Positions 1 through 10,629 are shown, numbered from the stretch's first letter. The stretch is DNA of 64,000 nt from Thunnus maccoyii (GCF_910596095.1 NC_056540.1:15278501-15342500); one strand, 5' to 3'. Made by a program: numbers and translations. Notes: generated from the letters alone by a model not told the origin.

Positions 1-1
1 A

Positions 2-308
2 TTTACAAGCCATCTGCTCCTCACTACTGAAAACCAGAGACTGGACACAGAATACAAGAAGCTTAAAATTAAGAAGTTGAAGCTGGAAATTAAGAAACTG
101 GAGAAGGATGTAAGTATAAATTTAAACACAGCAGAAAGCCATGGTTTGGACTGTATTTAATTCTTTTTCTTTTTTGTCTTCACAGCTTGAACAAAATGAG
201 TCAATAAATAACTTCAATACAAAGTACAAAATTATATTTGCTATGCTTCCAAATAAAAGGGATCCCTCAAAAACAAAGGTGACCTTGAATAAAATGGGGA
301 TCAGCTGA
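2..308 (+). pseudogene. 3' end of a Harbinger-associated Myb/SANT-like gene (partial, cut by window start)
   Basis: Two exons can be read. The first runs from the window edge to about 108 and ends at a gtaagt donor. The second starts after a pyrimidine-rich stretch ending cacag (exon from about 186) and stops with TGA at 306-308; the junction is phase 0. The first exon encodes a Lys/Glu/Leu-rich coiled-coil segment with the run KKLKIKKLKLEIKKLEKD. Such a segment is typical of the C-terminus of Myb/SANT-like (NAIF1-like) proteins encoded next to the transposase in PIF/Harbinger elements, which bind element DNA and help import the transposase. A minus-strand HARBI1-like relic lies tail-to-tail at 301-1289, the usual Harbinger arrangement. 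The DNA-binding domain is outside the window, so intactness cannot be judged; I call it a relic because its partner is broken. Confidence 0.55.
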
Positions 309-1289
309 AATAGGTATTCTTGTAAAGGTCCCTCACTGTTCTTCCATCCATGTGTTCCTGAAGGGCTGGGTCAGTGTCTTCCCATTTGCTCCTCCAGCAA
401 CATTGCAGGCAGTCTCTCACTGCAACGTAGAGTGTCAGTGATATGACATATTTGGTTAGGAAAGGAAATAATTGATTTGTTATCTGTATTTGTGTAATTC
501 TGATAAGGTAAAGTGAAACACTATCTCTGTACAGTACAGGTGCTTCTTTGTGTAAGGCTGACACTGAATTGCACATATCTGTGAACAACTGCCAGGGTAA
601 CAGGATTTTCATCCAAAGAAGTGTCGACATCCAAGCTAATTTGATCTATTAACACAGATTTGCACATTTCTTCCAGATCCTATTATTACTATTCTGCCTG
701 ACAGTGTATGGACAGCTGCACCCCAGTACATACCTGTACATTTAGGCTATGGAAACATTTCCTGTTGATATAATCTGCCTCCTCAGGTCCAGATGGGGCC
801 TGGATATGCACATGAGTGCAGTCTATGGCGTCTATGACATTGAGGAAGCCTGAAGGAGAGTATTAAGTTGATACTGAGACATGTCAGCCTGCAGGCTACT
901 TTACATGTTTTTAACTGTCACATACCTGCAACTGAGTAAAAAGCCTCCTTGATTTTCTGTGTCTCCAGATGGGAAAGTGATAAAGATGTTGAGGTATTGC
1001 TTGAGAGCAAGGTATACCCGTCTTATTTCCCTACATACAGTTGCCTCCACAAGACCTTCTGCATCACCAACACTGTATAAGAATGTCCCACAGGCAATGA
1101 AACACAGAGCTATGCAGACAGATTGCACTGTGGTCAAGGCTTGGCTACGGTGGGTGTGCTTCCTCATACGTGGCTCCAGCAGACTACAAAGGTACTCATC
1201 AGAGAAGCTCAGTGGATTGCTCCTGTCTCTGAAGACTCTTGGATCTGAGCACCTTCCTCCACAGGGTCATCAATGAACGGACATGCCAT
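301..1289 (-). pseudogene. Degenerate HARBI1-like (PIF/Harbinger) transposase, copy H0
   Basis: Exon 1 is 1289-926, exon 2 is 849-734. It opens MACPFIDDPVEEGAQI and shifts frame into RVFRDRSNPLSFSDEYL. It continues through VGDAEGLVEATVCREIRRVY and shifts frame again before QKIKEAFYSVAG at the exon 1 donor. Exon 2 gives [18 protein letters not shown], containing the first catalytic Asp of the DDE nuclease. A possible C-terminus (HMDGRTVRDLYKNTYFS) ends at 301, overlapping the end of the convergent Myb-like gene. The segment with the second Asp and final Glu is missing between about 430 and 734. At least two frameshifts and this gap make it inactive. It is a different subfamily from the other four transposase copies here. 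Confidence 0.7.
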
Positions 1290-1309
1290 TGTTTGTCGGA
1301 AAGGTTGTA

Positions 1310-2020
1310 GTCCTTAGATGCACTGCTTATATAGCCTACACCTCTGTCAATTAACCTATTGGCTTCAGGATGTTACTTTTTTACCCATCTGCATGCCGTG
1401 AAGACCTGCCTGCTGTGCCTCTGAGGATGCTGAGTGCAGGTGGGAAATGAATAAGGCGTCTTTTTTCATTTATTATTTTATTTTATAATTTTATTATTAT
1501 TTCTTTTTAACTCTTTTTAAGTTCAAAACTTGTAGTTGCATTTGATGAATGACTCTTGCTATATGAATAGAGTTCGATTGTTTATTCGGTTTATTTCGGA
1601 GACAGTGACAGTGGTTTGATTTTCATTATTTTTATTAATATGGTCTTTGTAACTAAAGTAAACACATACATCTCATGCTTGTCACATTGTGAGAAAAATG
1701 TCTGAACTTGTGTTTCCAAACACAGACATGGTGCTATACAAATAAATTTGAATGTAAATGAATTGAATATGTGATGCAAGTGTCAATACACCTGACACAA
1801 CCGTCTTTTGGGAGACTGTTTCTGCCCATCGGACATTCTTTAACACACAGCTAAATTAAAACTGTCAGCCTGCTACGGAGCAGACTAGCTCTGCTGAAGT
1901 TACCATGGTTACTGAGCTGGGAATCATGTAAACCACTTTGATGGAACGGAACTCTCCCTTAAATTAGCGAAGCTTATCGAAATAAGACTATCCCTTTATC
2001 CACCTTGGAGCACCCCTCAG
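1310..2020. other. Non-coding AT-rich flank
   Basis: No exon, TIR pair or conserved reading frame was found. There are T-rich and ATT-rich runs at about 1450-1520. This stretch has no recognisable counterpart elsewhere in the window, so it probably belongs to the Harbinger insertion or older flank. Confidence 0.4.
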
Positions 2021-2790
2021 ACCTATATTTTAAATTCTGATTGGACACAAACAAAGAAAAATATAAATGATCACATATGACTTCAGTCATATGTGTTCAC
2101 ATGCCAGCATTTTATATGTTGTAAAATCATATTTTAAGCTTTAATACAAACAAATTTGTCAATAAAAAGCTTTGAATACAAAATTGCATTTTTTACAATA
2201 TATGTAGCCACTAAATTCAACATACCTGTACAAAAGTGAAAACCATGTATTTCCAAAACATCAACCTTTGACAGTGAATATTTCAATGATCCAGTGTGTT
2301 TTAATTGGTTTAATGAAAGAAGTAAGAAGATGTTTTAAACAAACTGAAGGATTAATTGTTCTTAATCCTTCAGTTTATCTAAAAAAAAATTCTAACTCAC
2401 CAAATTTGGAGATACAAGGTTTTAGCTGGACAGTGAGGATATGGAAATCTACAGTACAATAATTTCCAAATAGCATCAAAATGAGTTTCAGTAATAAAAT
2501 GATAATTTAAGCTCTATTCACAATGTGACATTTTCCTTTAACATAAATCGACACATTCAGCACATTTAGACATAAATGTGTCTTTGATTGTAACTGTAAT
2601 TCACTTCAGCAGTAATGAAAGAAAAAAGTTTTGTACATTATCAACAGACAGTATCAACTGTAATGTTTCCTCTGTTCTATGATCACAGGCAGAGCCGTGG
2701 GGATCTGTAGGCTTTACCACTCTCTAAAGGCAGCAGCACACTGATTTCACAACAGGTCTGTTTACTTTTTAAATCTTTATAAAAGAAACC
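2020..2790. repeat. Duplicated 3' flank of a C-type receptor locus
   Basis: This segment matches 33950-35345, the 3' flank of gene C, in the same orientation. Shared stretches include the run ending ctgtttactttttaaatc just before the receptor relic. The copy here lacks the roughly 660 bp MITE-like insertion present at 34267-34935. It shows that the relic at 2.9 kb descends from a C-type gene. Confidence 0.75.
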
Positions 2791-2877
2791 TACGGGCAAA
2801 CAAACAGATCAACTGTGACTAATGTACAATGTAATCATCAAATTATCAAGTTGATTTCTAGTTATGTTCAGTCTCAC

Positions 2878-3014
2878 CGCACGGAGATATCTTCTTTTCT
2901 TTTGAGACACTACTGACGTGATTCCTGACCGAGCAGACCAGTAGTCCTGAGACGTTTTGTTTTAGAGTGATGTTGTTGGTCTCTTTATATCCAGAGAGGA
3001 GCTGAGCATCTGTC
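2878..3014 (-). pseudogene. CD2/SLAM-like receptor relic P0 (half of the C2 exon)
   Basis: On the minus strand this encodes the second half of the C2-like domain: LTDAQLLSGYKETNNITL, then LLVCSVRNHVSSVSKEKK and a final Cys. It ends at a GT donor at the same place as in the intact genes. The stalk, transmembrane and tail exons are missing, because intron sequence joins directly to 3' flank at about 2785. The first half of C2, the V exon and the leader exon are also missing; at about 3020-3030 the exon is joined to leader-proximal DNA like that at 47148-47400. It is a two-sided deletion remnant with no coding potential as a receptor. Confidence 0.8.
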
Positions 3015-3027
3015 AAGTCCTCTCTGG

Positions 3028-3245
3028 AATATCCTACACTGAACAGCCTGAAATGTCTTCTGTTAGAGATCAACCTCAAATAAGAAGGTATAAAAAACAG
3101 TATTGAATTCAGTTACAGGTTTTATAGGTGGAGAGGGGGAATAGGAAGTGAATTTAACATGGGCACTACTTACAAGAAAGGAACCCAGACACCATCTTCC
3201 TCCTGTGATCTTTATGTTGTCGTGACTTTCTCATCTCCTCCGTCT
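3028..3245. repeat. Leader-proximal and upstream DNA of a receptor relic, fused to P0
   Basis: It matches 23884-24115 and 47143-47375, the DNA just upstream of the orphan leader exons of the P2 relics, including the cctacactgaacagcctgaa stretch. Here it directly abuts the P0 C2 fragment, marking a deletion breakpoint. Confidence 0.7.
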
Positions 3246-3315
3246 TTCTTGTACTACTCAAAAGTCACAGACATATAATTAATAGTATAATTACTATGAC
3301 AAACAAAACTCTGAT

Positions 3316-3676
3316 GCCTAAGCGCACTGGGAGCGATAACTGACGCGCGTCAGTTGATGCTCCTATGGCGCACTGCAAGCGTCAGATTTGAAACACCAAC
3401 ACCACAGAACCAACACAAATTTGTCATTTTGCCCTTGTATTAACCGCTAGTTGGATGTAATGAATGAATGAAAAGGAGAAATGCAGAGGATTAAAATGAA
3501 ACTGAAACTAAGAGCGTCTGTGTCCACAGTAAATCATTTGTTGACTGTTTGAAGGTTATTTATTTGTGCGTTAAAATGTGACTGCCGTGAAATAATCAGA
3601 ATATAACGTTTTATTTCTCTCATTCAGAGGTTTTGTTCTCACTACCGCTCGCTCTCCTTGCTCGACCACCGCCGCG

Positions 3677-3755
<79 letters not shown>

Positions 3756-3978
3756 CAGTGCTCAACTGACTTGCGCTCTCTCTCTCTTTTTCGGCTGCAG
3801 AGAAAACAGCTTTGGGTGCTGAGTCCTCATTTGACGCTCCAAAAATCGAAACAAGGTCGGAGTAGGCGCGTCAAGGCAGTTTGACGCGCGTCATAACGCT
3901 TCTAGTGCGTGTTCGGCCATTGAAAACAATGGGTGTAATTCAAAACGCGCGCGTCAGACGCTTCCAGTGCGTTCAGGC
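3316..3978. mobile_element. MITE-like element with imperfect terminal inverted repeats
   Basis: The left end (tgcctaagcgcactgggagc, then gacgcgcgtca) is matched in inverted form at the right end (gcgcgtcagacgcttccagt, then gcgttcaggcc). Sub-terminal gacgcgcgt motifs recur inside. The corresponding DNA at about 24130-24320 and 47410-47440 lacks this block, so it is an insertion specific to unit I. No transposase is encoded. A CT microsatellite lies inside. The superfamily was not determined. Confidence 0.6.
3679..3753. repeat. (CT)n microsatellite
   Basis: An almost uninterrupted CT run of about 75 bp. The open frames here, giving long RE or SL runs, are artefacts of the repeat. Confidence 0.97.
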
Positions 3979-3984
3979 CTTAAA

Positions 3985-6400
3985 GACACAAACTGCAAAA
4001 CAATTGATCGATCAATCTTTTAATACACAGAAAAACATTTATTGATTCAATAAATGAGGCCATATTCTACCATCAAACTGGGATTTTAGAATGACAGCTG
4101 GTAGTTCAACATGTAAACTGTGTATTTGTGCTCATGGGGAAAAGATTAAAGGCCAGTTTAAAACAACTATGTCTCTGGATCATCATGTTTGCATTACAGC
4201 TGAATTTGAATTGTATTATCCTCACTGCAATGTAAATCATTGACTCCTTCAAACTGTAAAATTTCACCTTCAAAGCTTTTTTGAAGGTGTTGGTTTATGT
4301 GATGTTGGTTTGAATGATGGTTGTTGTTTCAGACTGACCACAGGTCCAGTTCCTCATTTATAACCTTAACACTTGTGCTAGGTGCTAAAAAAGATTATAT
4401 TCACCCTCACACATTCACACATGAATCACCTTTCAAGTTCTTCCCTACATGTTACACGCTGTGTTGTCTCTGTGTTATGGGTGTATAAATAGGTAGAGGT
4501 CTGTTTGCAATGAGGCGATGAGTAAAGTTTTAGTTCAGTAGTCAGTGAAGTCTGTCTGAAAGCTGCTGACTGGGTCAACAGAGGCTGAACAGTGAGATTT
4601 TTTTAGTTCAGTAGTCATTGCAGTCATCTATGATCTGGGAGACTCCAGTTAGAGACCCGTTTTGTGGACCTCCTTCATAAGGTAGTTTATTCATGAACAG
4701 TTATTGTAACACTTTAAATTTCTAAAATTAGAAGCATAATAAAAACAAAAACAAAAACATGATTTTTAAGGCTTTTTCCACTTTTATTCGAATACAAATA
4801 CAAATAATTTTGCTGCCTCAACAAATATAGATACACATACAAACACTGGGCTCTCTGCACATCCTTAGTAGATATATAAGTACTGTATTTATTAGTTCTT
4901 GTTGGAGCTGAGAGCTGTATGTAGCAGGCTAATACTTCCTCCCTGGCTGTCATGTTATATTTTGTTGTATATTATTGTGAATGTGAATGTGCTCTGTGTT
5001 CTAACATTTATCCCACATTCACCAGCACAATAGTAATTAACTAAATACATCAATTTAATTCAAATTAACTTCAGGTTAATACAGGACAACAAGCAATTTA
5101 ATTCAGCAACCTAGTTAATATAAATATTCAGAATGTGGATTTGTTTCTCCTCCAGATTTGAAAGTTGGAGCTTAAATAATTCAAACTCTGAATTATTCAA
5201 ATAATTAAATAGTTAAAAGTTGTTCAGTGTTACTATGCTTGAGTAATATGGATATCTGTCTTTTAGTTTTGTAAGGTACTTTGTTAACTGGAATCCACAA
5301 AGACAAAGACACATAGGAAGTGCATCAAGCTAAATATAGAAAACGTATTTTGATGGTGTTAACTGATAAACACATCTTGTGTTAAGAAACTGACAAGTTG
5401 TTAAGTCACTCTCATTTTGAACTACCCCTTCATTTGCCTCTCACTTCTCCCCTGTTTCAGTATAACAGAAAAAGACAAAAATTGTGAACAACATACGCTG
5501 CTTTAAAAAGATGTTGCTCTTTTTCCGCTAACTCGCTTTATTAAGAAATCAAATATCAGAAGCACAAACTCCATACATTGTAGTTGCAGGCAATTCTGAG
5601 ATATAATAATGTAATTAGTAATGAAAAGACTACATGTTATCTCCATCTACAAATTCCCCCAATGAAGTAACTTTAGTGTAAGAGTAAGCAGGACAACACA
5701 ACCCATTCATATTCATATGAACACCCTGTAATAAATAAAGGTAATAATGTAGTCTTAAAAAATCTACTGCAAATGAGAAAAAGCAGAAGTGTTTATGTAA
5801 TGGAAACAAATTCATGCTTACTGTGAACTTCTCAAGAGACCAGACATTACATGCAAACTTATCTTTGGTCTTCTAGAGAGCTGAGGGAAGAGGTGTGGCC
5901 AAATATGAGATTAAGTCCCAACATGCACAGCACAAAACCTTTCATAAACCAATGTAAGAGCACACTGTGCACTGTGAGTTTTCAGTGTTTTAACAATTAA
6001 TTAAATGTAAATATGCTTATAAATTAGAAAAGAGTAAAAATAAGGATGTATTACATCATGTAAAGATTAAAAAGGAGGATAAATCAGGGACTACTTGAAA
6101 ATATATATATTTAAAGAAAATATTTAACATTATACAAAACTAGTCTATAAAAATTAGTCACTGTGTGATTCAAATGATGCACCTGAATGTTTGAGCTCCT
6201 TTGACAGGTTTTCATACTGATGCCAGTCATAACCCAGGAGTACATTAAAAATGATGAATAATAATAATATCTGTGAACTTTGATGGCTTGTATTCTTCTC
6301 ATTGAAAATCTCATGAAATAAAGATAAGAGACTTCTAGGCATCTTAACAAAAACCTCCTCCATTTGCCTTCAGCAGTCTTTGTAAAAATGCTGAACACTG
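3985..6400. other. Duplicated non-coding flank and 3' UTR side of gene A
   Basis: No gene was seen. 3985-4395 matches 24325-24720. 4420-6400 matches 26050-28100 and 48620-50660. Within it, 4595-4665 is a degenerate tRNA-like (SINE-like) piece. The minus-strand frame at 5630-5815, 3' of gene A, is also open in the two other copies but lies in UTR-like DNA. Short unit-specific indels occur throughout. Confidence 0.6.
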
Positions 6401-6404
6401 CATA

Positions 6405-9400
6405 TCACCTGTTGTTACGGACCTTAGCGTACACACATTCATCTTCTTTTGGTTGAACAGTTTTCCGAGGTCGCCCTGAAAACTTGACTTGGCCGTACTC
6501 CACCTCCATCTCTGTAGTTTGCTGAGGTCGCCCTGAAAACTTGACTTGGTCGTACTCCACCTCCATCTCTGCCTTCTGATGCATCTGCCTCCCCGGCTGC
6601 TGCACGATGTTGACATCAGCATAGGTCAATTCTTGGTCATCTTCTTCTGTAGAGTGGAGGGAGGAACACATTAAACACTGCATGACTACACATACTCAGT
6701 GATAACAATAGATTTTTAAGGAAATTCTTTGACATTTTGGGCAGTAGACTTAAAAAGACTAATAGCACTCTCCTGTTTGTACATTAAATATGAAGCGATA
6801 GCCAGGAGACTGTTAGCTTAGCTTAGCACAAAGACTGGAAACAGCTAGTCTGACTCTGTCAAAAAGGTTAAAAATCCTCCCACCTCTAAAGTTCACTAAT
6901 TAACAAGATATAACATGAATCACTGAACTTTAGAGGTGCTGGTAGGCAGATTTTTACACTTTCATATGGAGCCAGGCTAGCTGTTTCCCTGTTTCCAGTT
7001 TTTGTGCTAATCTAAGCTAACTTGCTGCTAACTTCATATTTAAAGAACAGTGGAAACGATCCTCTTATCTAACTCTGCAAGAAAGCAAATTAGTGTATTT
7101 CCCAAAATGTCAAACTATTCCTTTAATCTATAAGTAGACAAAAAACAATGATATTTTAATTTGGTGATGAAAAAAGAAACTTTGTACCTTTAGGTTTGTT
7201 GTTTTGCTTTTTCCTTTGACGACAGACGACTGCCATCCCGACCATTAACAGAATTACCAGTGCTGAGAGGACACCAGCTATTACTGGCAAATGACCTGTT
7301 TTAGTAATAAAAGACACAAGAGAAACACAGATCTTTCAGTAACCATGTTCTTAATGAAAGGTGTGTTTATGCACATATACATGGGACAAAAAGAGAAAAA
7401 GACATGAATGAATCCACTGCAGCAGAGTCGGTTTTCACTTACTAATGTAAATGTACCATGGGTCATCATCGCTTGAGTTGGTCACAGTTTGATTTGAGGG
7501 TTTAATTGACACTGTGATGCCAGTCTCCTTACCCACAGAGGAGGCCGGTTTGTCTGTGATCATGGTAGGGGTTGTTGTTGGATCAATACACAGGGTGTTA
7601 TTGGCTGAAAACACCCACTGTGATATGTTTGTCCCATCGGGTAAGGTGCAGTTGATGAATATGAAGCCTACGGACAAAAAAACAGATCAACTGTGACTAA
7701 TGTACAGTGTAATTATCAATTATCAAGGTGATTTCTAGTTATTTTCTATCTTACCACAGGTAGATATCTTCTCTTCTTTCGAGACATTACTGATGTGATT
7801 CCTGACAGAGCAGACCAGTCGTCCTGAGACGTCTTGTTTCAGAGTGATGTTGTTGGTCTCATTATTTCCAGAGAGGAGCTGAGTGTCTGTCAGTGTGTGT
7901 CCATCCAGAGTCCAGCTGTACTGAGGACTGTCCGCTCCCTCAGAGGAGCAGGACACCCTCATCTCTCCCTGGGACAGACACTCAGAGTCCAGCCGGACAG
8001 AGGACACAGGAGCTGAGAGAAAGACACTCACATGACTTTTTAATGTGGCCTTAAACATATTCAGTGTTTACAATGTAAATTCATATACAGAAGTACAGAA
8101 TTAAACGATTCAGGAAATGCAACGCTATGCTGTAGTTATGTGGCAGACTTTGAGTATTTCATGTGAAATGTTTGTTTGCAAAGGTAAAATGTTGAAATAG
8201 TATTTGTATAGTAGTATGTGTATTTGTTGAAGTGTATTTACTTGGTTTAATTTTCCAAAGTCATTTGTATTTTATTTATTAATTGACCTATAATTCAAAT
8301 GATAAAGCTGTTGGTTTATTATGAATAATACAAATTAAATTGTAAGATTAATAATAGCAAAAGTAGTTATTTACCTTGAATAGACAACTGAAGAGTCTGC
8401 TGTCCTGATTCACGTCCATTTGAATCAAAGATGTGAAGGGTATATTCAGCACCATCAGTCCTGATCAGGTTATTTATCCTAAATGTTCCATTACTGGGAG
8501 TAAAAACGGATCTGTCCGTCATCATATTATACACAATCTTATCCTTTCTCCCTTGAAGTATTATTGTTGTTTTGTTTTTATTCCATTGGTATCTAAATAT
8601 TTCTGAGGCGTTGTCCATCAGCTGGAGCACCACAGTTCCTCCCAGAGCTCCATAACACTGAGCTCCATCCTGTCTGCCATCACAGTAGGTTTCAACACCT
8701 GGAAAATAGAAAAATAGTTAAAAAAAAAAATTATTACCACAATTGTGGTCATTCCGTTTCAACTAAATTAATGACCGTGACAATGTTTTATGCAGGTGCA
8801 AATATTCATGTTTTAAAACAGAAACAACTCCGTCTCTCTCAGAGCACAGTTAGCATTACACGGACCTGTCAGTTAATAGTAATATTTAGTCACATTTAGT
8901 CATTTAGATTAGTCTAGTTTTAGTAAATTAACCTCAAACATTCATTACAAACTCATAATATGTTTTTCACATCTACAGAAATTTATTTTTGGAGATATGA
9001 ACTTTTCCAAAAATACGTAATTATATGTTTTCGGGGAATTTGTATAAAATAATGCACAACACATCTTAAGTTTAAGTCTTAGTAATTTCTATGGTGCTTT
9101 CGATTAAAAAAACATACTGTTTTTATAAGCATGATATAACTGAGTGCATTTTGTTTGTTTGTTTGTTGTTTATTTTAGCCATTTACTTAAATATCTGAAC
9201 TCTCAGTGAAGAAGTGCGTTTATCCTAAAAGTTTAATTTAATAGATTCACCTGTAGTAGATAATAATTGCATTTTTTATTGTACATGCACATGGATGTGG
9301 AATTGATCTCCGGATTTGCTATTGCTCTAAGAAACTTTTTTTGTGACATTTTTTAAAAGCCTGATGGACCGAAGAGAAACAGAAACATCAGTTTCAAACT

Positions 9401-9597
9401 GCTGCAGTTGTCAATTGATTCTTAGAACTGGATTTATCTATAAAAGTGATCAGACTTGATCCTACAGCTGCATAAAAAGTCATAGATTCACAACATGTTA
9501 TTCACATAACGTTAAATAAATATTATGTCAAATAGTGAAACAGCTCACCATGAGAGACTCCGAGCAGCATCACCAACAGTCCAACCACAGCTTCCAT
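6405..9597 (-). CDS. CD2/SLAM-like Ig receptor with ITIM tail, gene A (6 exons, 401 aa)
   Basis: Exons: 9597-9549 leader, 8698-8375 V, 8012-7755 C2, 7667-7443 stalk, 7295-7188 transmembrane, 6646-6405 tail. All junctions are GT/AG and phase 1, and the joined frame is open. Leader MEAVVGLLVMLLGVSHG. The V-like domain (17-124) lacks the B- and F-strand Cys (TVVLQL, EYTLHI) but has two N-terminal Cys. The C2 domain (125-210) has four Cys (SECLS, VSCSS, LVCSV, ISTC), the CD2/SLAM two-disulfide pattern. The stalk (211-285) has two Cys and several N-glycosylation sequons. The span is about 288-310, followed by RQRKKQ. Tail tyrosines are Y330 (LTYADV), Y353 (VEYDQV), Y372 (VEYGQV), all ITIM-like, and Y394 (CVYAKV). 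Inferred role: inhibitory leukocyte surface receptor recruiting SH2 phosphatases. The ligand is unknown and the family call rests on architecture. Confidence 0.85.
6474..6587 (-). repeat. 57-bp tandem repeat encoding two ITIM cassettes
   Basis: Two adjacent 19-codon units in the tail exon of gene A each encode MEVEY(D/G)QVKFSGRP plus linker. They differ by few bases, so an ITIM was duplicated in tandem. The same doubling is present in genes B and D, so it predates the unit duplications. Confidence 0.8.
6716..7126. mobile_element. TTAA-flanked MITE in the last intron of gene A
   Basis: It is flanked by TTAA on both sides and has inverted ends: left aaggaaattctttgacattt, right the inverse of aaatgtcaaactattccttt. 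The interior is partly palindromic, with two arms containing the gttagcttagcttagcac and ctaagctaacttgct motifs. This type of element is widespread in percomorph genomes. It is non-coding and sits between the transmembrane and tail exons. Confidence 0.85.
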
Positions 9598-9779
9598 GTC
9601 TCCTCACTGTTCAGCCTCTGTTGACCCAGTCAGCAGCTTTCAGACAAACTTCTCTACTTTATTGAATAGAAAACATGAACATCCTACACTGAACAGCCTG
9701 AAATACAGTCCTGTATGTGATCGGCTTCAGAGGAGAAGGTGTGGGAACCTTGACCAAGCAGAGCATCGTTTCTATTCAT

Positions 9780-9812
9780 CTTTTTATAGACAGAGAGGGG
9801 AAAAGGAAGTGG
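9780..9812 (-). promoter_or_regulatory. Putative promoter of gene A: TATA-like box plus ETS/PU.1-type site
   Basis: On the minus strand, CCACTTCCTTTT (plus strand aaaaggaagtgg, 9801-9812) lies just upstream of TATAAAAAG (9788-9780), about 185 bp before the ATG. GGAAGT cores are ETS/PU.1 sites common in myeloid and lymphoid promoters lacking CpG islands. The block is kept in every copy, including relics. Function is inferred. Confidence 0.5.
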
Positions 9813-10481
9813 TTCTCAGTGTTACTTCTCTTTTTAACCTCCAACATGACAGAGAGCCTTCATATGAACCCACTGACAGGTCATTATTATAACAGCATGT
9901 TGAGCTCATAAAAACACAACAAACTGTATTTTAAATTCAGGTTAATCATTAAAGTCTCCAGTCATGAAAAAGGCATAGTGCAATATATGCAAAGTGCAAG
10001 ACATATATTGTATCTGAGTGATGGAGAATAATATTCAGTTCGACTAAAAAGCTTCATAAGAAGAAATTTCAGGTAAACACTGAAGGTTAAACAGTTAAAT
10101 ATTATGTTAACTGAAAATGAAGGATTGTGATCAACTTAAACACCATTTAGTCATTTCTATCAGTGTGAGGATTTGAGTTTTTATCTTGTGATTTTGAACA
10201 CTTTGCAGCAATAATGCAATAATTATTACTTTTTTAAACATCATCCTCTAGATACAGCTTTAGACTTTTGTTTTATCAACCATTTATTTCCCTTGTGTCC
10301 TTTACTTGTTGCCTTTATTTTAATAAAGGGTATTTGCAATAATATCCTTATAAGACTATATAAAATGTTTAATCTCTAAACCAATCTACAGCCACAAGAA
10401 CATTGTTATGTCTATTGGCAAATGGAGCTTAGCATAAGTTCAAGCAGGAAGACTATTTATCACTCATTCATTCATTCTCAT

Positions 10482-10535
<54 letters not shown>
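10482..10535. repeat. (CT)n microsatellite
   Basis: CT run with one TTT interruption. The same position in the other units has shorter runs (32336-32382, 54733-54759). Confidence 0.95.
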
Positions 10536-10538
<3 letters not shown>

Positions 10539-10629
10539 GTTTCTCCTGCTCTTGTATCAGCTGATTAAGTGGATTACTTTTAATTAACAAATCAGATTCC
10601 GCCACAGTTTCTCTCAGCCTATCACGTCT

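Noticed and set aside
3571..3884. Open frames with long RE or SL repeats across 3571-3884
   Set aside because: They are translations of the CT microsatellite; no splice or conservation support.
5180..5240. Short palindromic AATTATTCAAATAATT runs as regulatory hairpins
   Set aside because: AT-rich low complexity; not supported by any pattern beyond base composition.
6111..6398. Minus-strand frames just 3' of the tail exons (also 27810-28097, 50384-50659)
   Set aside because: They start inside or after the receptor stop codon region in UTR DNA; each copy is disrupted differently and no domain is visible.
7514..7696. Plus-strand frames opposite the stalk and C2 exons (also 29168, 51754, 7834, 29488, 52074)
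   Set aside because: They are antisense shadows of well-supported minus-strand exons and are conserved only because those exons are.
9596..9892. Plus-strand frames starting MSPHCSASVDPVSSF at each leader (9596, 23799, 31227, 38048, 47059, 53828)
   Set aside because: They are antisense to the receptor 5' UTR, leader and promoter; the frames end at different points in each copy and run through the TATA/ETS block.
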